64,000 nucleotides of DNA, taken from positions 1,240,001-1,304,000 of the forward strand of contig JAHLEZ010000012.1 of assembly GCA_020726505.1 (NCBI GenBank), given 5' to 3'. A program made the translations under genes and the position numbers. Of this stretch, positions 49,167 through 62,288 are shown in pieces. A model generated the notes under the pieces. It saw nothing but the letters and a program-made list of their open reading frames with translations, had not been told where the DNA came from and did not search any database. Within the stretch, counting starts at the first letter, position 1. Each line of letters begins with the position of its first letter. The stretch is from Leptodontidium sp. MPI-SDFR-AT-0119 (lineage: Eukaryota; Ascomycota; Leotiomycetes; Helotiales; Leptodontidiaceae).

Positions 49167-51083
49167 TCAAGTATTCACATCCGTGATACTCCCCGTCAAA
49201 CCAGCCACGTTCAAATCCCCATCAGCATCAGCATTTCCATCACCAATCAAATCCCTCCAGAATACATCCCCAACAGCATCCTTTCTCATCTCGAAAACTC
49301 TTTGCGCCGCTACAGACACTTGACTAAACGCTGTCTGGGCAGACGGCCACACCGCCCTCATCGCTCTCAGTGCACCTGCATTCATCCTGATTTCCTCTTT
49401 CAGGTGCTCGTCGGCTGCCATGAGAGGGAGGTGCGACCAAAGAGATAGATGGGAAATGGAGGAGTACGTCAGTGCGCAGATAAAGAAATGCGTGTGGTGA
49501 ATTAGAGGCGTGGGCATGCCGACGAGTTTGCTGAGGTTCGATGCTGCTTGTGTGGCTTTGCAGGAGTGGATGTCGTCTAGGCCTGAGCAGTGCGCTTCGA
49601 CCGTTCCTTGGGCTGTGCAGGAAATGATTGTTTGTGATGCGGCTGCATCGAGGGGAGTGAATCGGCGATGTAGTAGGAGAGAACTACTATTTGATTCGTC
49701 AGTTGTATTGTTCTGATATTGCCCTTCAAATGTCACTTTCACTTACAGGTCGGTGATCATATGAGCTTGGAACATCATCTCGTCGAACGTCCCAGACTGG
49801 TCAAAGTTCGCCACTTTCGATGACGGCAGGTGAAGGGTCCAATTCACTAGAAGAGCATCTAGGTTGTACGTCCGCGGGTCTTCCGGGAACACAATATTAT
49901 CCGTCCCCAGTATCCGTTCGAGATTCCTAGCAGCTGCTATCCGGTATGCGTATGAAGACCATTCGATCTCTTCGCCGAGGAAGGAGTCATCGTCGAACTC
50001 TTCCATGGTATGGAGTTGTGGTATGACCTGAGATCATCAGCTGATGTGTGGCACAAGGGAATATTGGTACTCACTCCACTGACGAACTCCTTCTCTTCAC
50101 AGGGTAGAGGTGTTGTCGAGATGATACCGGATAATTGGTAGACTCGTCTCCCATGGAACGCCGTCACCATCACACTCACGACATACAACTCCCACCACGT
50201 CCGACGGATGCTCTCCTCACAAACAAGCGACCTTCCTCCATTAATGATAGCATACTCGCGCTGATTCATGCCGAGCTCCAGAGCGAATCTTTGTGCTCTG
50301 ATGAGAACTTCAACCGCTTTCTTCCGCTCGTTGTTGCCATCAAGCCCCAGCGCGAAGAGTAGCATGGTCTGAACAGTAGAGTAGTCTTTTGGGAGATCTT
50401 GTTGTAACACGAAGCAGTCCAGGTCCAGTGAGTAGGAAGCTGGAGAAGCACCTCCCACGTATCGAGATCCAATGTAGGCTAAGGCCGTCTCGAGATGGTC
50501 CCTCGGAGGCCCAACCTTGAAAGCTTCGAGGAGCTGTTGCCGCGGCGGTAGAAACGGATGAGCATCGTAGAAATACTGGAAGAATGCTTCCATGCATCTT
50601 AGCCGGATGCTCATGGTGGAATTTTGAGCTCTCGGTTGGATCGTAGCCCAATTATGATTGGCAAGTGCGAAGTCGAATGTTTGATTTGGGTCAGCTTGGA
50701 CTGATCTTGCAACTAGATTTGCACTTGGCATGGCGATACTGGGAACATCTTGACCGTTGCCTTCTCCGCTGTCCAGGTCTTCTTTATAGTCAGTCCCCTC
50801 CATTTCCCTCGGTAGTCGACTTACTGTTGCTGTCCATTGCAGGTAACTGTTCACGGGTCGCTGCACGCCCCTTGTATCCACGTCTAGACTTCAGATATAT
50901 GCATTGTAGTGTCTGGGTTGCACATCTCGAGCATGGCTGCAGGCCGTCACACTTCAAGTGTTTGCTCCGACACGGTATACAAGCAGAAGAAACAGTGCTT
51001 CGCTCGGGACGATGTCCACCTTCCGGGCCTGGGGATCCAGAAGGAGAAGCTGTGGACCGAGGGCTACGACCTCCTGTCTCCAT
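49167..51083 (-). CDS. Zn2Cys6 fungal-type transcription factor
   Basis: Exons 50825-51083, 50075-50781, 49747-50027 and 49167-49686 (1767 nt, 588 residues; introns of 43, 47 and 60 nt). Residues 35-62 form a binuclear zinc cluster (C-x2-C-x6-C-x5-C-x2-C-x6-C, around ACIPCRSKHLKCDG), followed by the linker LKSRRGYKGR. The middle is a fungal_trans-type regulatory domain (EAFFQYFYDAHPFLPPRQQL; RRTWWELYVVSVMVTAFHGR). The first ATG in frame is 51083 (METGGRSPRS); the frame is open further up, but only through a TTG. The protein is nuclear and binds CGG-type half-sites. Its targets are unknown; the closest gene beyond the tRNA is the xylanase gene, but nothing links the two directly. Confidence 0.88.
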
Positions 51084-52061
51084 CGGCAGTGGAAGAATAG
51101 AAGGAAACCAGGTGCAACGAGACAAGTGCAAGTATATTGCGCCTCGACACCCAAATCAGCAGGTAGGTCTTGAACGTGAAGTGATTAGGCGGTCCCCGGT
51201 GGCATTTTCGTGTGGCCAAAAGGTTTGCAGGAAGGAATGGGAAAGGTGTTAAATGGAAAGCCACAAAGTAATCTGCAATATACCATTTCATTTTGCATTT
51301 CTGAGTAATCCCCGACGACATGCCAATACTAAAGAACGTTCAAAGCTATGATAAGGTTGAAGTTTGGCGCTAGGGCTCGAAGGGGACGACTTCGAGCGTG
51401 GGAGGTCGCCGAACAAGATGCAGCCACCCCACTAACACCCCACCTGAATAAACAAGAAAGTAAATTACCTCACTACGTTATTTCTCTCGCCCCTTACCCG
51501 ACCGTCTGTTCCAGCAGCCAGGAACACGTCAAGGGCTTGCAGTTGCTTGGAATAAGAAATTGTCACGGTACGTACCGACTATATCTACTCCCCCTTGTCA
51601 CACTCGGGCGGCAAGGGGAAGATGTTACTCCAGCTCAGGGGAGGAGAAGACATGCTCGGGACTCGGGCTGCACAGGACGACGTGTAACTTTCGCACATAG
51701 TTGTACCCGCCCGGCCCGCGCCTCCACATCTATCAACTCGAAGCAGTGCATTATCTTGGTGGCTTGCGACGAGCAAAATACCCCGAGAGATGTGGTTGCT
51801 GTATTGTTGCGAGGCGCGCGGATCCTGTTGATGATGTGTCCGGCGACTTCGCTTAAGCCTAGTGAAACTCCAGGTCGCCGACCCGATTAACTACATCTGA
51901 CTCGAAAACATCTCACTTGGAGGATCTTGACTTGAGATCTTTGTCTCAATTTGTTTTGATGATTAAAAGATGAATTCAGGTTGACTTTTTTTTCTTTTCT
52001 GTTTCAGTTTCGAAAAAATCTGCAAAAAAAAAAATTATATATTTCGAAGCTGATCGAGGCT
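51084..52061. other. Intergenic region between the Zn2Cys6 gene and the transposon
   Basis: Promoter side of the regulator gene, then AT-rich sequence approaching the element. The open frame at 51348-51890 looks non-coding (Arg/Cys-rich, no domain). Confidence 0.5.
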
Positions 52062-52063
52062 TA

Positions 52064-52132
52064 CTCGTCGGTTTCCTGATTTTTTTGAAATATTACCGAC
52101 CTGTACCAATAGGTCGGTATCAGCAACTTGGA
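52064..52132 (+). repeat. Left terminal inverted repeat of the transposon
   Basis: It begins CTCGTCGGTTTCCTG and contains ACCGACCT...AGGTCGGT, itself an inverted repeat that can fold. The right end matches it almost base for base. Confidence 0.9.
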
Positions 52133-55100
52133 CACGGCAAATACCGTCTTAATCAAGGAATAACTTTTTTACTACTAATGCAATCAACTTCGGGGATAGA
52201 CTATTAGATCCAGAATAAAATTCTGTATTAATTATAACTTAGATAACGTCATTTAATTCATGTTATGTATTATAATTAATTAAAGTAAGCAAGACTTTAG
52301 GTGCACTCGCTTATATAATCCTATATCTAACTACCAACTTTAATACCCCTTAATTGTAATCATCGTAATCTACAGGCCTACCACTACTATTATTAGTTAA
52401 ATTAACGTCAGAATCGGAATTAGTAAACAAATCTGACTCTATTATACTCTTAATATCACTGTTACTCTCTTACTCTATGTCGCTAGGGATCTCAATCGCC
52501 TTTTGTGTTAGTCTCTTAGTACGAATTAGTCTTTAAGATGCGGCTATAACTATAGGCTCTTACTATGTAGTCTCTTTTCTTTTAATTGTGTTTGGTTTCC
52601 GACCCCTAGGCTTCTTCCTAGTACTAATTAAGGCCTATATCTTCGTAGCTCTGTCGAGTTTATATTGTATTTTAGCCTAAGCTTTCTCCTCCTAGATACG
52701 TGTCTTTTCTACTCTTTTTTGAACCTTCGTAATCTCCTTTTCTTCTTTCTTTTGCTATCGAGCCAAAGCCTTAGTAATCTTCTCTTCTTCTAACTTTAAT
52801 ACATTTCTAGTAATATTTGCCTCTCTATAGAGCTTCGTAAGTTTAGACTCCTAGGCAGCTTCGTTTCTCTCGCCAATAATTCGCAACCTTTCCTTAAAGG
52901 AGATTACACGGCCTCCGCTGCGTGATTTAACTCTCTTAGTACTATCTTCGTCATTAAGCACAAGGGCTTAGCTGCCATAAGTAGTACTTGGAACTAAAGT
53001 GAGCTCTTAGCGCGCGGCGTCGGCCAATATCGCATTAACTATATTACTTTTTCGGAATTTCTTATTAGAGAGTCGCTTTGATAGAGATAATAATATATCT
53101 TCGTAGGTTTTTAGAAATTCGGCGTGTACGTTAATTCCTTTAGCCCCGTATAGTATATTAAAAAATGGCGTCTTCTTGTATTAACGTAGATCTTCCGCCG
53201 TCTTTCTAAAGCCGTAATCGCCGTAGTCTACTATACCTTTAAGTTACGAAAGTTACTCTAAAGTAACTACCTCTATTAAATCTTGAATATCAAGTAATTC
53301 GTCGATACGAGAGCTTACTAATGGAGCTATTAAGTCGTTTGTAATATCAATATTTCCGTCACGTAGGAGCTGTGGGAGCTGGATTTCGTCCTCCGGCTTA
53401 TCGTCGAAAGCCCCATTATCCTAAATCCACGGAATATAGTCGTATTCGTCGTCTGACGCGGTTTTGGCCTCTCAAAACCGATTATTAGCTAGTACCTAAC
53501 GTGATATAAGTTCGTTAGATACAAGAACATTAATTATATTAAATAGATTATTTAGGATATAGTTATACACTCGTCCACTAGTGTCTTTATCGCCTATTTG
53601 GGTATCTTGAGTAAGCTTAAAAGCTAAAATAATAACATCCGCGTTTAGTAGCTATATATTAGTACGCCTAAAAGCTAACTAAATTGTCTCTTTCTTAAAG
53701 GTTTTGGCTTTAATTTAGTAAAGGCATTAAAGAAAGGTGTATTTAGTAAAGGCGTTACAACCGTCTCTAATTCTATCTTTAATTACTCGTCTATACTAAT
53801 ACTTTTTAGACTAAAAACAAGTAACGTCTAATAGTTGTGTGGCATACGTCGAGTGAGTAATTAAACAAAAAGGTACGATATTTAGTTACTCACACCTAGA
53901 AATAAACTCATACGTCATATGGCTACTATAGCTATTAAATATTAAAGAGACGCCATTAACCTTATTGGCGGCCTCTAGTTTATTAATTAAAGTGTTTGAG
54001 CTATTTTAACGTAAGCTCGTCACTAGAATACCCCTTTTCACTACAAGAGATCTTTGTACCTAAAGGTAAGTTATTATTAAATATCTTCTCTAAGTAGACA
54101 GCCCCCGGTATAATGATATAACAATTAATAGCGTAGCCAGCGGCAGAGATACACTCAATAACTAACATAAATTCGCGGTCGACAGGGTCACGGGTGTAAA
54201 CCTAAAAACAGTTAATACGCACTTAGTTATCAGGATAAGCGCCTTTTAGGTAGAAAAACGTACTTTCCTAATGTTCTTGTACGTAATAACCGTTATATTA
54301 CTAATACACCCGACTCGGAAGCTAATTTCGTCTATATTAAAGATATCTTTTTAATATATTAAGTATTTAGCCATTACTATAGTTAACTTTTTAAAACAAC
54401 TAGTGATCTCTCTAATCGTCATATAATCTTTACGCTTTTAGTCCATTAGAGTAGTCCGTAAAGTATAATATTAGCCAGCGACGTCTATTCTTTTAACCCA
54501 TCGTCTAACCTAACACTATCTAATTCGTTAGAAAACCTCCATAAAAAGACTTAATATCATAGTTGCGGCCGCAATAATTATATTATATCTTATAGGAAAG
54601 CCCCTTGTGATAGCCATATCAACATACTATATTAAAGAAGCCTCTTAAGCTTTATTTAACTTCTTATTATAGCCACTATTCTCAGCCAAAGTCTTTGAAC
54701 CACCTAAATCTCTCTTCTTATACTAGTGATTTAAAGTAGAGTAACTAACTCTATTAAACACGCCAGCGGCGATACGTAGACTAGTGATTTCGGTGTCGTC
54801 GGGGTTCTCATATACCTCTAAAGTAGCTTGAATCTTAGCTTCCTGGCTTATATATATAGGGGTCTTATATTTGGGCATCTTCCGTATACGAGCAATCCTA
54901 GTATCTAAGGGGGTCCTCTTCTTGCCTTTCTTAGACCCTCCACGCTTAATTTGAGGCGTAAATTTCGCTATAGTAAGCGTAGTTCGTAGTCCGGATTAAA
55001 GTGTGTATATATAAGTAAAATAAATCGCGTTTTTACGTGTTAGAGGGGGATCCAGACGCGATTCGTACCCCTGTCGATGCCCTACGGGATGTTCCGAGGC

Positions 55101-55308
55101 GCCAAGACCTACAAAATCTTCATCCTAAACTCGTATTCAACTCGAAACAACGCCGTATTAACTAGCCCTAGCCCTAATGTACTAGTTTGGTAATTATTCT
55201 TTTAGCTACGTCGCATTTTTCTATAAAAGAATCAAGTCAAACGGACTAGAATTAGATTTTTAAAGTAATTAAATAGGCCGAAAAGGCCGTGTCCAAGTTG
55301 CTGATATA

Positions 55309-55377
55309 TCCAAGTTGCTAATACCGACCTGTTGGTACAGGTCGGTAATATTTCAAAAAAATCAGGAAACCGACGAG
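55309..55377 (-). repeat. Right terminal inverted repeat of the transposon
   Basis: The reverse complement begins CTCGTCGGTTTCCTG and has the same internal palindrome (with CAACAGG in place of CAATAGG). On the inner side it carries an extra partial copy of the AGCAACTTGGA block that the left end has only once. Confidence 0.9.
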
Positions 55378-55379
55378 TA

Positions 55380-56881
55380 CTACCGGTTTTGGAATAGGGA
55401 ATTTACTCACTTGATTTTTCGTTTTCGGTTTGCTGAAGCAGCCGTTCTTGACGGGTTGTTTTTGGTTTTCTTTCTGTCTGGTTAGTTCTTGCGCTGCACC
55501 AACTTGCCAGACGCGCTGAGCTGTTATCTGCCGCCAACCAGAGGATTCCAGTTAGCGGCTCAAGGTCTCTTTAAAGGCAACAGTCACAGAATGCAATAGC
55601 GTGTTGCGATTTTTTCTGTAAGCTGTTAGCTCAGCGTCAGAATTTTGCACAAGCAATTGATGGTTAGCTAGGCCTTGATCGCTCGAATGATAGGGAATTT
55701 CTCCTTACTTGGTTCTATGAGGTTGACAGTTATTTGTAGGTAGGCCGCACTTTCCCCGGAATAGGAATAAGGCAGAAGTGGATCTTGTATAGTTAGGCAT
55801 TCACTGTTTTGTTGAGCTTTGTTTGGATGAGAACTTTCTTAGATTTCAGCTTTAGGTGGGCTGGATGTTAGGCGATCTAATACGGTTCACATTCTAGATA
55901 TGCATTAGCTTAGCAAGGGAACTTTCTTGGATGGCAGCTTTGAATCAAGTCGGTGTTACCCTGCCTATTGTGGCTTGCATCTTAAATTGATTTGCTTAGC
56001 ACCACAAAGGGGGTTTAAGTCTTAGACAATTGGTTTATTGAAGCTAGTTTGTCTCTTCGTTAGTAAAATTCCCACAGAAGATGCGATTCTGACTTCTTTC
56101 AATAACTCCACAGGCATGACTTTAAAGTGCTGAGATAAGAAAAATTAGGCTCCTAATGAACTTGCTCCCACATGAATCTGATATACATATTCTTCAATGA
56201 CCATACGCTTTAATGAATAATAGATTCAAAAGCCCATTCAACTCCCTTCATTTATTATTATATCTGGCTTTCAATCCCCTTATCAACACCACCATCCACG
56301 CAAACTCTCACCTAACATCTCCAAAACTCCCAATCTCTCCTCAAGCTCGCTCGCTCGCAAGGAATCTGGTCCGTTAGACCTGCTCGCCGTACACAGATAC
56401 ACCGTCACTACCGTTGGCATCAGGGTTGTGCAGATCTTCTTGTAGAAGATGCATGGTAGCGGGATTGGACGAGATAGTGTGGTGGGACTGGTGGGTTTTT
56501 ACTATGGTGTTTGGAAGACGTCGTGGGATGAGCTTGTGGACAAGGTGGAGGGTGTGTAGGGTGATTTTGTAAGGGGGGGTGGGAGACGGTGGTGAAGGGA
56601 AGGGATTTAGGGAGGGGCTTTGCGGAGGTAGAGGAGGTATGGTGGGGAGTAGGTGGTGAAGCTGAAGAGATGAGAAGTGTTTTGTGAAGTTCCGGATAGG
56701 ATCACTTTGTATGGGAGTCAACGTAGCGGGCATTCAAGAAAAAAAGGAGACAACTCGCATAGCACACATCAGGCACATTAGATTACAATTTTTTTTTAAC
56801 TTTTTATTTTTATTTTTATTTTATTCAAATATGAGATGTCATCCTAAATTCAACGCCCATGCCTCCTCTCACCAGCCTATG
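55380..56881. other. Intergenic region between transposon and P-type ATPase gene
   Basis: No recognised gene. A minus-strand open frame at 56374-56733 (119 codons, His/Pro/Leu-rich) shows no domain and I leave it uncalled. An (ATTTTT)n run lies near 56790-56823. The right end is the 3' flank of the ATPase gene. Confidence 0.5.
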
Positions 56882-59800
56882 TTACCAAGCACACTTATCC
56901 AAAATCCTACCCGGCCATCTCCTCACACTCCACTTCCTCGCCTCATCTAAGAACAAGATCCCAATTCCAAACGCAGCTGGGAAGAAGAAATGCTCAACCG
57001 GAACCTCAGTCGTACCAAGCACAGACTGGAATTTAGGGACATACAACCAGAAGATCGCCATAACAAGAGCGAAAGCCATAGCTGGAAAGAGATACCAATT
57101 CTGCGTCAAGCGGTTGAATAGCGGTGGATGCTGGAATATACTCAGACGACGTGTGCGGAGTGCGAGTAATGCGAACCATTGCATGACGACGAGGTTGATG
57201 AAGTAGATGCTCGAAGCTACGTTGTATTGGCTAGCGGCGTAATCGGGATCGATGGTATCTGGTAACTTCCCGTACTTGAACCAGAGGTTGGAGAATGGGA
57301 TGCCTTGGCGTTCGAGGAACCAGTAGGACATGGCGAAGGAGCAGAGCGTTTCGATTACACCGATAAAGCCGTATGCCTGAACTATGAGTTGCCAGTCGAC
57401 CAGACGATCCGTCCTGGGCTTGCGAGGTTTGCGGAGGAGAACATCGGCTTCTGGTGTTTCGTATGCGAGAACAGTAGCGGCTGCGCAGTCGGTGAAGCAG
57501 CATATTATGATCATGAGGAAAGAGGATAGAATCTGTGGAATGCCGAAGAGGACGTTTGTCATGACAGGCCAGAATTCAGAGAAGGATCCTGCGGGGAGAA
57601 GGTAGGCGATTGTCTTCTTTAGGTTGTCGAAGACTACGCGACCGTATTGCACTGCTTCGACGATGGCAGAGAATGATTCCAGAAGTACCATATCGGCGGC
57701 TTCGATCGCAATGTCTGATCCACTACCGAGAGCAATACCGATATCTGCTGCTTTCAGGGATGGGGCATCGTTCACACCGTCACCGGTCATGGCGACAATC
57801 TCGTCTCGGCCCTCTGTTGGGAGTTAGCAATAGTCCCTGTGACTTAAGTATATATGGGCTTACGGAATTCCCGGACAATGCGCAACTTCTGTTCCGGCGT
57901 TGTGCGAGCAAAGACAATCTCATCATACTTGCAAAGCTGGTCCCATTGATGCTCGTTCAAGGCGATCAACTCAGGGCCGCTGATGACAATCGAAGACTTG
58001 ATGTCCGAATTGGACGGCACATGGATGATAACTTTGTCCTCGCGAATAGATTCGCCGGAGATAGAGTAGGTGTCATCTCTAGCGAGAGCTGAAACATCCT
58101 TGACTAGTTGAGAGGGATTGCTCACGATCCCACATTCCGTAGCAATTGCCTGCGCAGTGAGTGCGAAGTCTCCTGTGACCTGAAGAAATGTCAGTATTGA
58201 AGAGTACAGCTTTGCGTTGGACACGTACCATGAAGATCCGAATACCCGCTCTTCTCAATGTCTTGACGACAGAGGGGATCTCATCACGAGGCGGATCGAC
58301 AATTCCAACAATGCCAACCAGGGTAAGTCCAGTTCTGGCATGCTGTGCTACTTCGTCTTCGAAATTGCTTGAGCTCGGGATGGTTTTGATTTGGGCCTTG
58401 GAAACTGTTTTGCGAGCCAGGAGGATAACACGTTTGCCCTGCGCGGACCATGTGTTCTTTATCTCTTCGATGGTATTACGTGTGGTGCTGTCAAGAACTT
58501 TGGTCTCGCCTTCTGTAGAGGTGTAATTATTGCAACGGCCGATTAGAACATCAGGAGCGCCCTTGATCAGGAGAAGACTAGGAAAGCTATTAGCTACTGC
58601 TGGGACAGAAGAGTCGAGCCAACTTACGTATCCTCCGCTTGGAAAGACGCAGCTTCTGCCTTTGAAATGGCAAGATCGAGACCCTCTTTTTTCGCAAGTT
58701 CAAAAGTCCTAATCATGTACTTGTTCTTGCTGTTGAATGCCAGCTCAAAAGTTTTTATCCACACCTCTCGAAGCTCCGAGACGGGCCCAAGTGTTTCGGA
58801 GAATCTTAAAACAGCTTGGTCGGTGGCGTCGCCGTTGATTTTACGCTCCTGGATAGGCATATTGAAAGTCGCAGCGTCGAATTCTCCACTATTGCAAAGT
58901 CCTGCAACGGCACGAAGCTGTGCCACGGCATTTGAAGATGGACCTCCTTGTTTATCCTGACTATTGGCCATCATCTCGTCGCGGGCAGATTCTGGTGTCA
59001 TGTTGTGCATGCCAATGCTGCACTCCGTGACGAACATTTTGTTCTTGGTAAGTGTGCCGGTCTTGTCGGAACAGATGACTGAAACGGAGCCGAGAGTCTC
59101 AACAGTCTTAAGAGACTTGCACAGGATTCGGTTCTTCCTCATGATGTTTGCCGTGATTGTGAGGGAAGCTGTCAAGGCGATTGGCAAGCCCTCTGGGATG
59201 AAAGCGATGGCAACAGAAACACAGTCGACGATCAAGAGCGGTACTGTAATCCAACCAGGATGGGATTTGCGCAAGTATGCAGCCCAAACAATGATAACGA
59301 CAAGTATCATGACGAACATAATTGAGCAAATAACAATGACGAAGTTGAGAACTTCTCGTTCCAAAGGAGTCAACCCAGTTTTCGGCGCGTTAGTGAGTTT
59401 TGCAATCTTGCCGAAAACAGTCGAGTCTCCAGTCGAGACGACGACGCCGATTCCACTTCCTGATATACAGTGGGTTCCTTGAAGGCCGATACATCTAGTC
59501 TCCAGGTAGTTGAGATCGGTTGTCATGACTGTACCTGGCAATGGAGCAGATTCGCCTAGAGCAGTAGTTAGCGGTATCCATGATGCAATGAAGAGCGACA
59601 AAATTGCTTACCAGTAAGGATTGAACGATCAAATCTAGCATCAGAAGATATCTCGACAAAACGAACGTCAGCAGGTAGTTTGTTACCTGCCTTAAGATAC
59701 ATGATATCTCCTGGAACGATATCGTGTGCCATGACAGTCACTCTTGCGCCATCGCGAAGGATCAAGCAGCTGTCAGGAAGCATGGTAGTGATCGATGCCA

Positions 59801-60468
59801 TGACACGAGAAGAAGACCAGTCCTGCCAAGCGTTGAATCCTGCTTGGATGAAGAACACAGCGAGGAGCACAATTGCAAGAGCCAGGTTGGCCTGCGCTGG
59901 AGGATCTCCGAGCGGTTTCCATGAAACGAAGACAAGTATAGAACCAACAAGGAGGATGGACCCAAAGCCTTTGAAGAAGTATCCGAAGATTGTTTGGAAG
60001 TAGTGTGTTGGAGGAGGAGAGGGGATGTTCTTTCCGTATTCCGTGAGGCGTCGTTTGGCTTGTTCCGAAGAGAGGCCTTGATTGGGAGAGACTGAGAGTC
60101 GGGTGTAGATATCCTCTGGAGTTATAGTGTGCCAATCGAGATCCCCAAGCTCTGAGTCTTCGTTAGCACATGAAGCCAAAAATACACGGCAGTGGTGGTG
60201 TACCTTTGGCAGCAGACTGCTTTGCCTTCTTGATATCGGCGGCATTCTTTTGGCTTGACTCGGCGATTTGAAAAGAGACAGTTCGATACTGGATGGGGAG
60301 TGCAGATGCTGGATCAATAGAACCCCGTCTGCTGTGGGCACTGTTGATGGAGATGTTGGAGCTGCTGCGTTGCAGATTGGGACGTGATCTTCCTTCGCCA
60401 GCTTCTACATCTGCTTCATTCCACTGAATGCGCGAAGCTTTTTGCTTGTCCTCGTTGAACTCGACCAT
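56882..60468 (-). CDS. P-type ATPase, type IIC (Na,K/H,K-ATPase alpha-like)
   Basis: Exons 60204-60468, 59612-60151, 58628-59555, 58229-58577, 57864-58179 and 56882-57813 (3330 nt, 1109 residues; introns of 49-56 nt). The phosphorylated Asp lies in [14 protein letters not shown] (near residue 432). TGES in the actuator domain, [11 protein letters not shown] and KGAPDVL in the nucleotide domain, and [18 protein letters not shown] in the hinge are all present. The helix-4 motif [20 protein letters not shown] and the C-terminal [13 protein letters not shown] point to type IIC, the class of animal Na,K-ATPase alpha, rather than to Pma1 or Ena pumps. Fungal IIC proteins exist in some species and lack a beta subunit; their ions are poorly defined. 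It should pump cations across the plasma or an internal membrane. The N-terminal 90 residues are polar and Ser-rich. Confidence 0.93.
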
Positions 60469-62288
60469 GTTGCTGGTTTAGAGGTCTCGCTTAGACGGCT
60501 GAGAGAGTTCGAACAGTGCAGTTCAAGGGGGGTTAAGGAAAAGGTGACTTTGGAAGAAAGTTGGGACGTGTAAACAAAGAGATGCTGGAATGCTGCAGGA
60601 GCAGGCTCGCAGCTTTCTTTGGGACTGGGATAAGTTGGAATAGAACTGAGAAGCAGACCTGGACAACTTATACCGGCTCGAGACAAGAGGCAACTAGCAT
60701 AGCCCACTCCTGAAAAACTTTCATTGTTCTTGATCACCGCGACTAGCGATACCAAATCTAGGGATACCTCGTTACCATCATCGTGCTTGACAGCTTGACA
60801 GGGCCTGCATGTGGATCTTGAGAATTAGACAAAGAAAATCCCTCATGAGCGCCAAGCGATATTCAGCATCATTCATGAGATTGACACACGCTTCGAGATA
60901 GGCCGAAGAGCTAGAAGGGAAGCAGATCATCAACAGGTTGTCAGCTTGCCCGTTGGCTGATTGGCGGGCAAGGAGGGGTCTCCGGCTGTATACTCGGGGA
61001 TTGCATGTGCAGCCGTGCAGACTTCTGAAGTTTTGGGGACGCTGAGTCGACGCGGTATGGCTCATGCTGCGCCTCCGTTCATCTTGGGGGTGAGTTGCTG
61101 GAATTTGATATTGGAAAGGCTGGCTCGTGCCGGCTATCGAGCATTTCTCGCTTACTGTAAAATCCCGCAACATAAATCCCTCACACAGCCACTACAACCA
61201 AGCTCTATGCCTTGAAAAGCCGGATTCATGGTGAAATTAAACTTGCATACTCTTGGGGAATCCCAGCGTGAGAGGGGCAGCCAAGAATGCGAGGTGTTTG
61301 ACGTGAGGTCCCCCTCGCACTCTTAGCTGACGAGGACGACCAGCCATGGTGAAGAAGCAGAAGGTGGCTACTGCCTCAGTGCCAAAGTACCTCAACGGGT
61401 CTTTACCAAATTAGCAAACAAAATCCTTCTGTTGACTCTTTCAGGGCTCGATGCTCTTGTCTCGCGAGCTCAGAGGTGTTTTGATATCGACGTCGAAGCA
61501 AGCTCAGGGGAGCTCAACCGCTTCTCCCGTTCGGGCATGTCCATCCCGACTTTGTGGGTGGGTGCCGAAAGCCCAGGCCGTCTGCTGGCCCATGCACATC
61601 AGTTCCTGGATGAGTGGGTGGCATGCGAGGTGGCCTTGCATTCCTATTCAGAAAAACGACTTACTGCTCTAATTAAAAATTGAATTAAGACCTCCTCATG
61701 ATTGATTTCTCTTTTGAGTAATCGTCCTGTAATGAAATCGAGGCATTGAGTATTCTCTGACTAATGGAAGAAGGAAAGAAAGTGAGGGCTGATTTTCGTC
61801 TTGTGGAAGACAAATTTATCCCACCTCATTGCTCCGTACATCTATTATTTAAAATACAAAAACGGGAATTGAGTTTAACTCTCAGAAGACTTATAGAACA
61901 CGATTTCATTTAAGCAGACCTACTTGGTGAACTTATATCATGGAATGTAGATGTTCCTTCTGTAGCAGCAGGCCGAGCCGAGTTCAAGCGCAGGCGCAGA
62001 CTGGCTAAGCATTCCAGAGCACCCCCTTTTGGCATTCGGTAACCCTGCATTTCAATGACACATAACCCTGCCCATGCCAATTTCATCAGTTAGCTGGCCT
62101 ATTGGCTTACTTTTTTCTCTACCTGGCTGGCTTAAGTCCTCTGTAATGCTCATTCAGGAAGGGAAAGCTAGGAATTGTAAATCATCGAGAACGGTTGGAA
62201 CGGGATTATGTATGTGACATTTTGCATTGATGACTTCCGTTTTCCAAAACAAGTCCTTCGGAGGAGAGTGGAAATTGCACATGTTGAT
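60469..62288. other. Intergenic region between the ATPase gene and the PRISE-type gene
   Basis: The left part is the ATPase promoter. Open frames at 60778-61173 and 61432-61683 overlap on several frames and lack domains. No tRNA, repeat array or element was identified in these 1.8 kb. Confidence 0.5.

Larger units (their letters stand above)
52064..55377 (-). mobile_element. Degenerate pogo/Fot-like (Tc1-mariner superfamily) DNA transposon, probably RIP-damaged
   Basis: A 3.3-kb element with terminal inverted repeats of about 70 bases, flanked by TA on both sides (52062-52063 and 55378-55379), the target duplication of Tc1/mariner elements. Internal sequence is strongly AT-rich compared with its surroundings. 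Minus-strand translation from about 54878 shows the remains of a transposase: an N-terminal helix-turn-helix region (PKYKTPIYISQEAKIQATLE, SLRIAAGVFNRVSYSTLNH), a domain with ITRGFPIRY, a catalytic region with FNIDEISFRVG (first Asp) and SSHMTYEFI, and a last Asp in ATQLLDV. The frame is broken by many TAG/TAA codons where CAG, CAA or TGG would be expected. This points to repeat-induced point mutation. No intact transposase remains. A coiled-coil-like C-terminal remnant lies near 52500-52900. Confidence 0.88.

Noticed and set aside
51348..51890. 180-codon open frame on the plus strand.
   Set aside because: Composition is Arg/Cys-rich with no domain, and it sits in the upstream region of the Zn2Cys6 gene. 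It is likely a chance frame in GC-rich sequence.
56374..56733. 119-codon minus-strand frame rich in His, Pro and Leu.
   Set aside because: No domain, low complexity, no splice partners. It cannot be supported as a gene.
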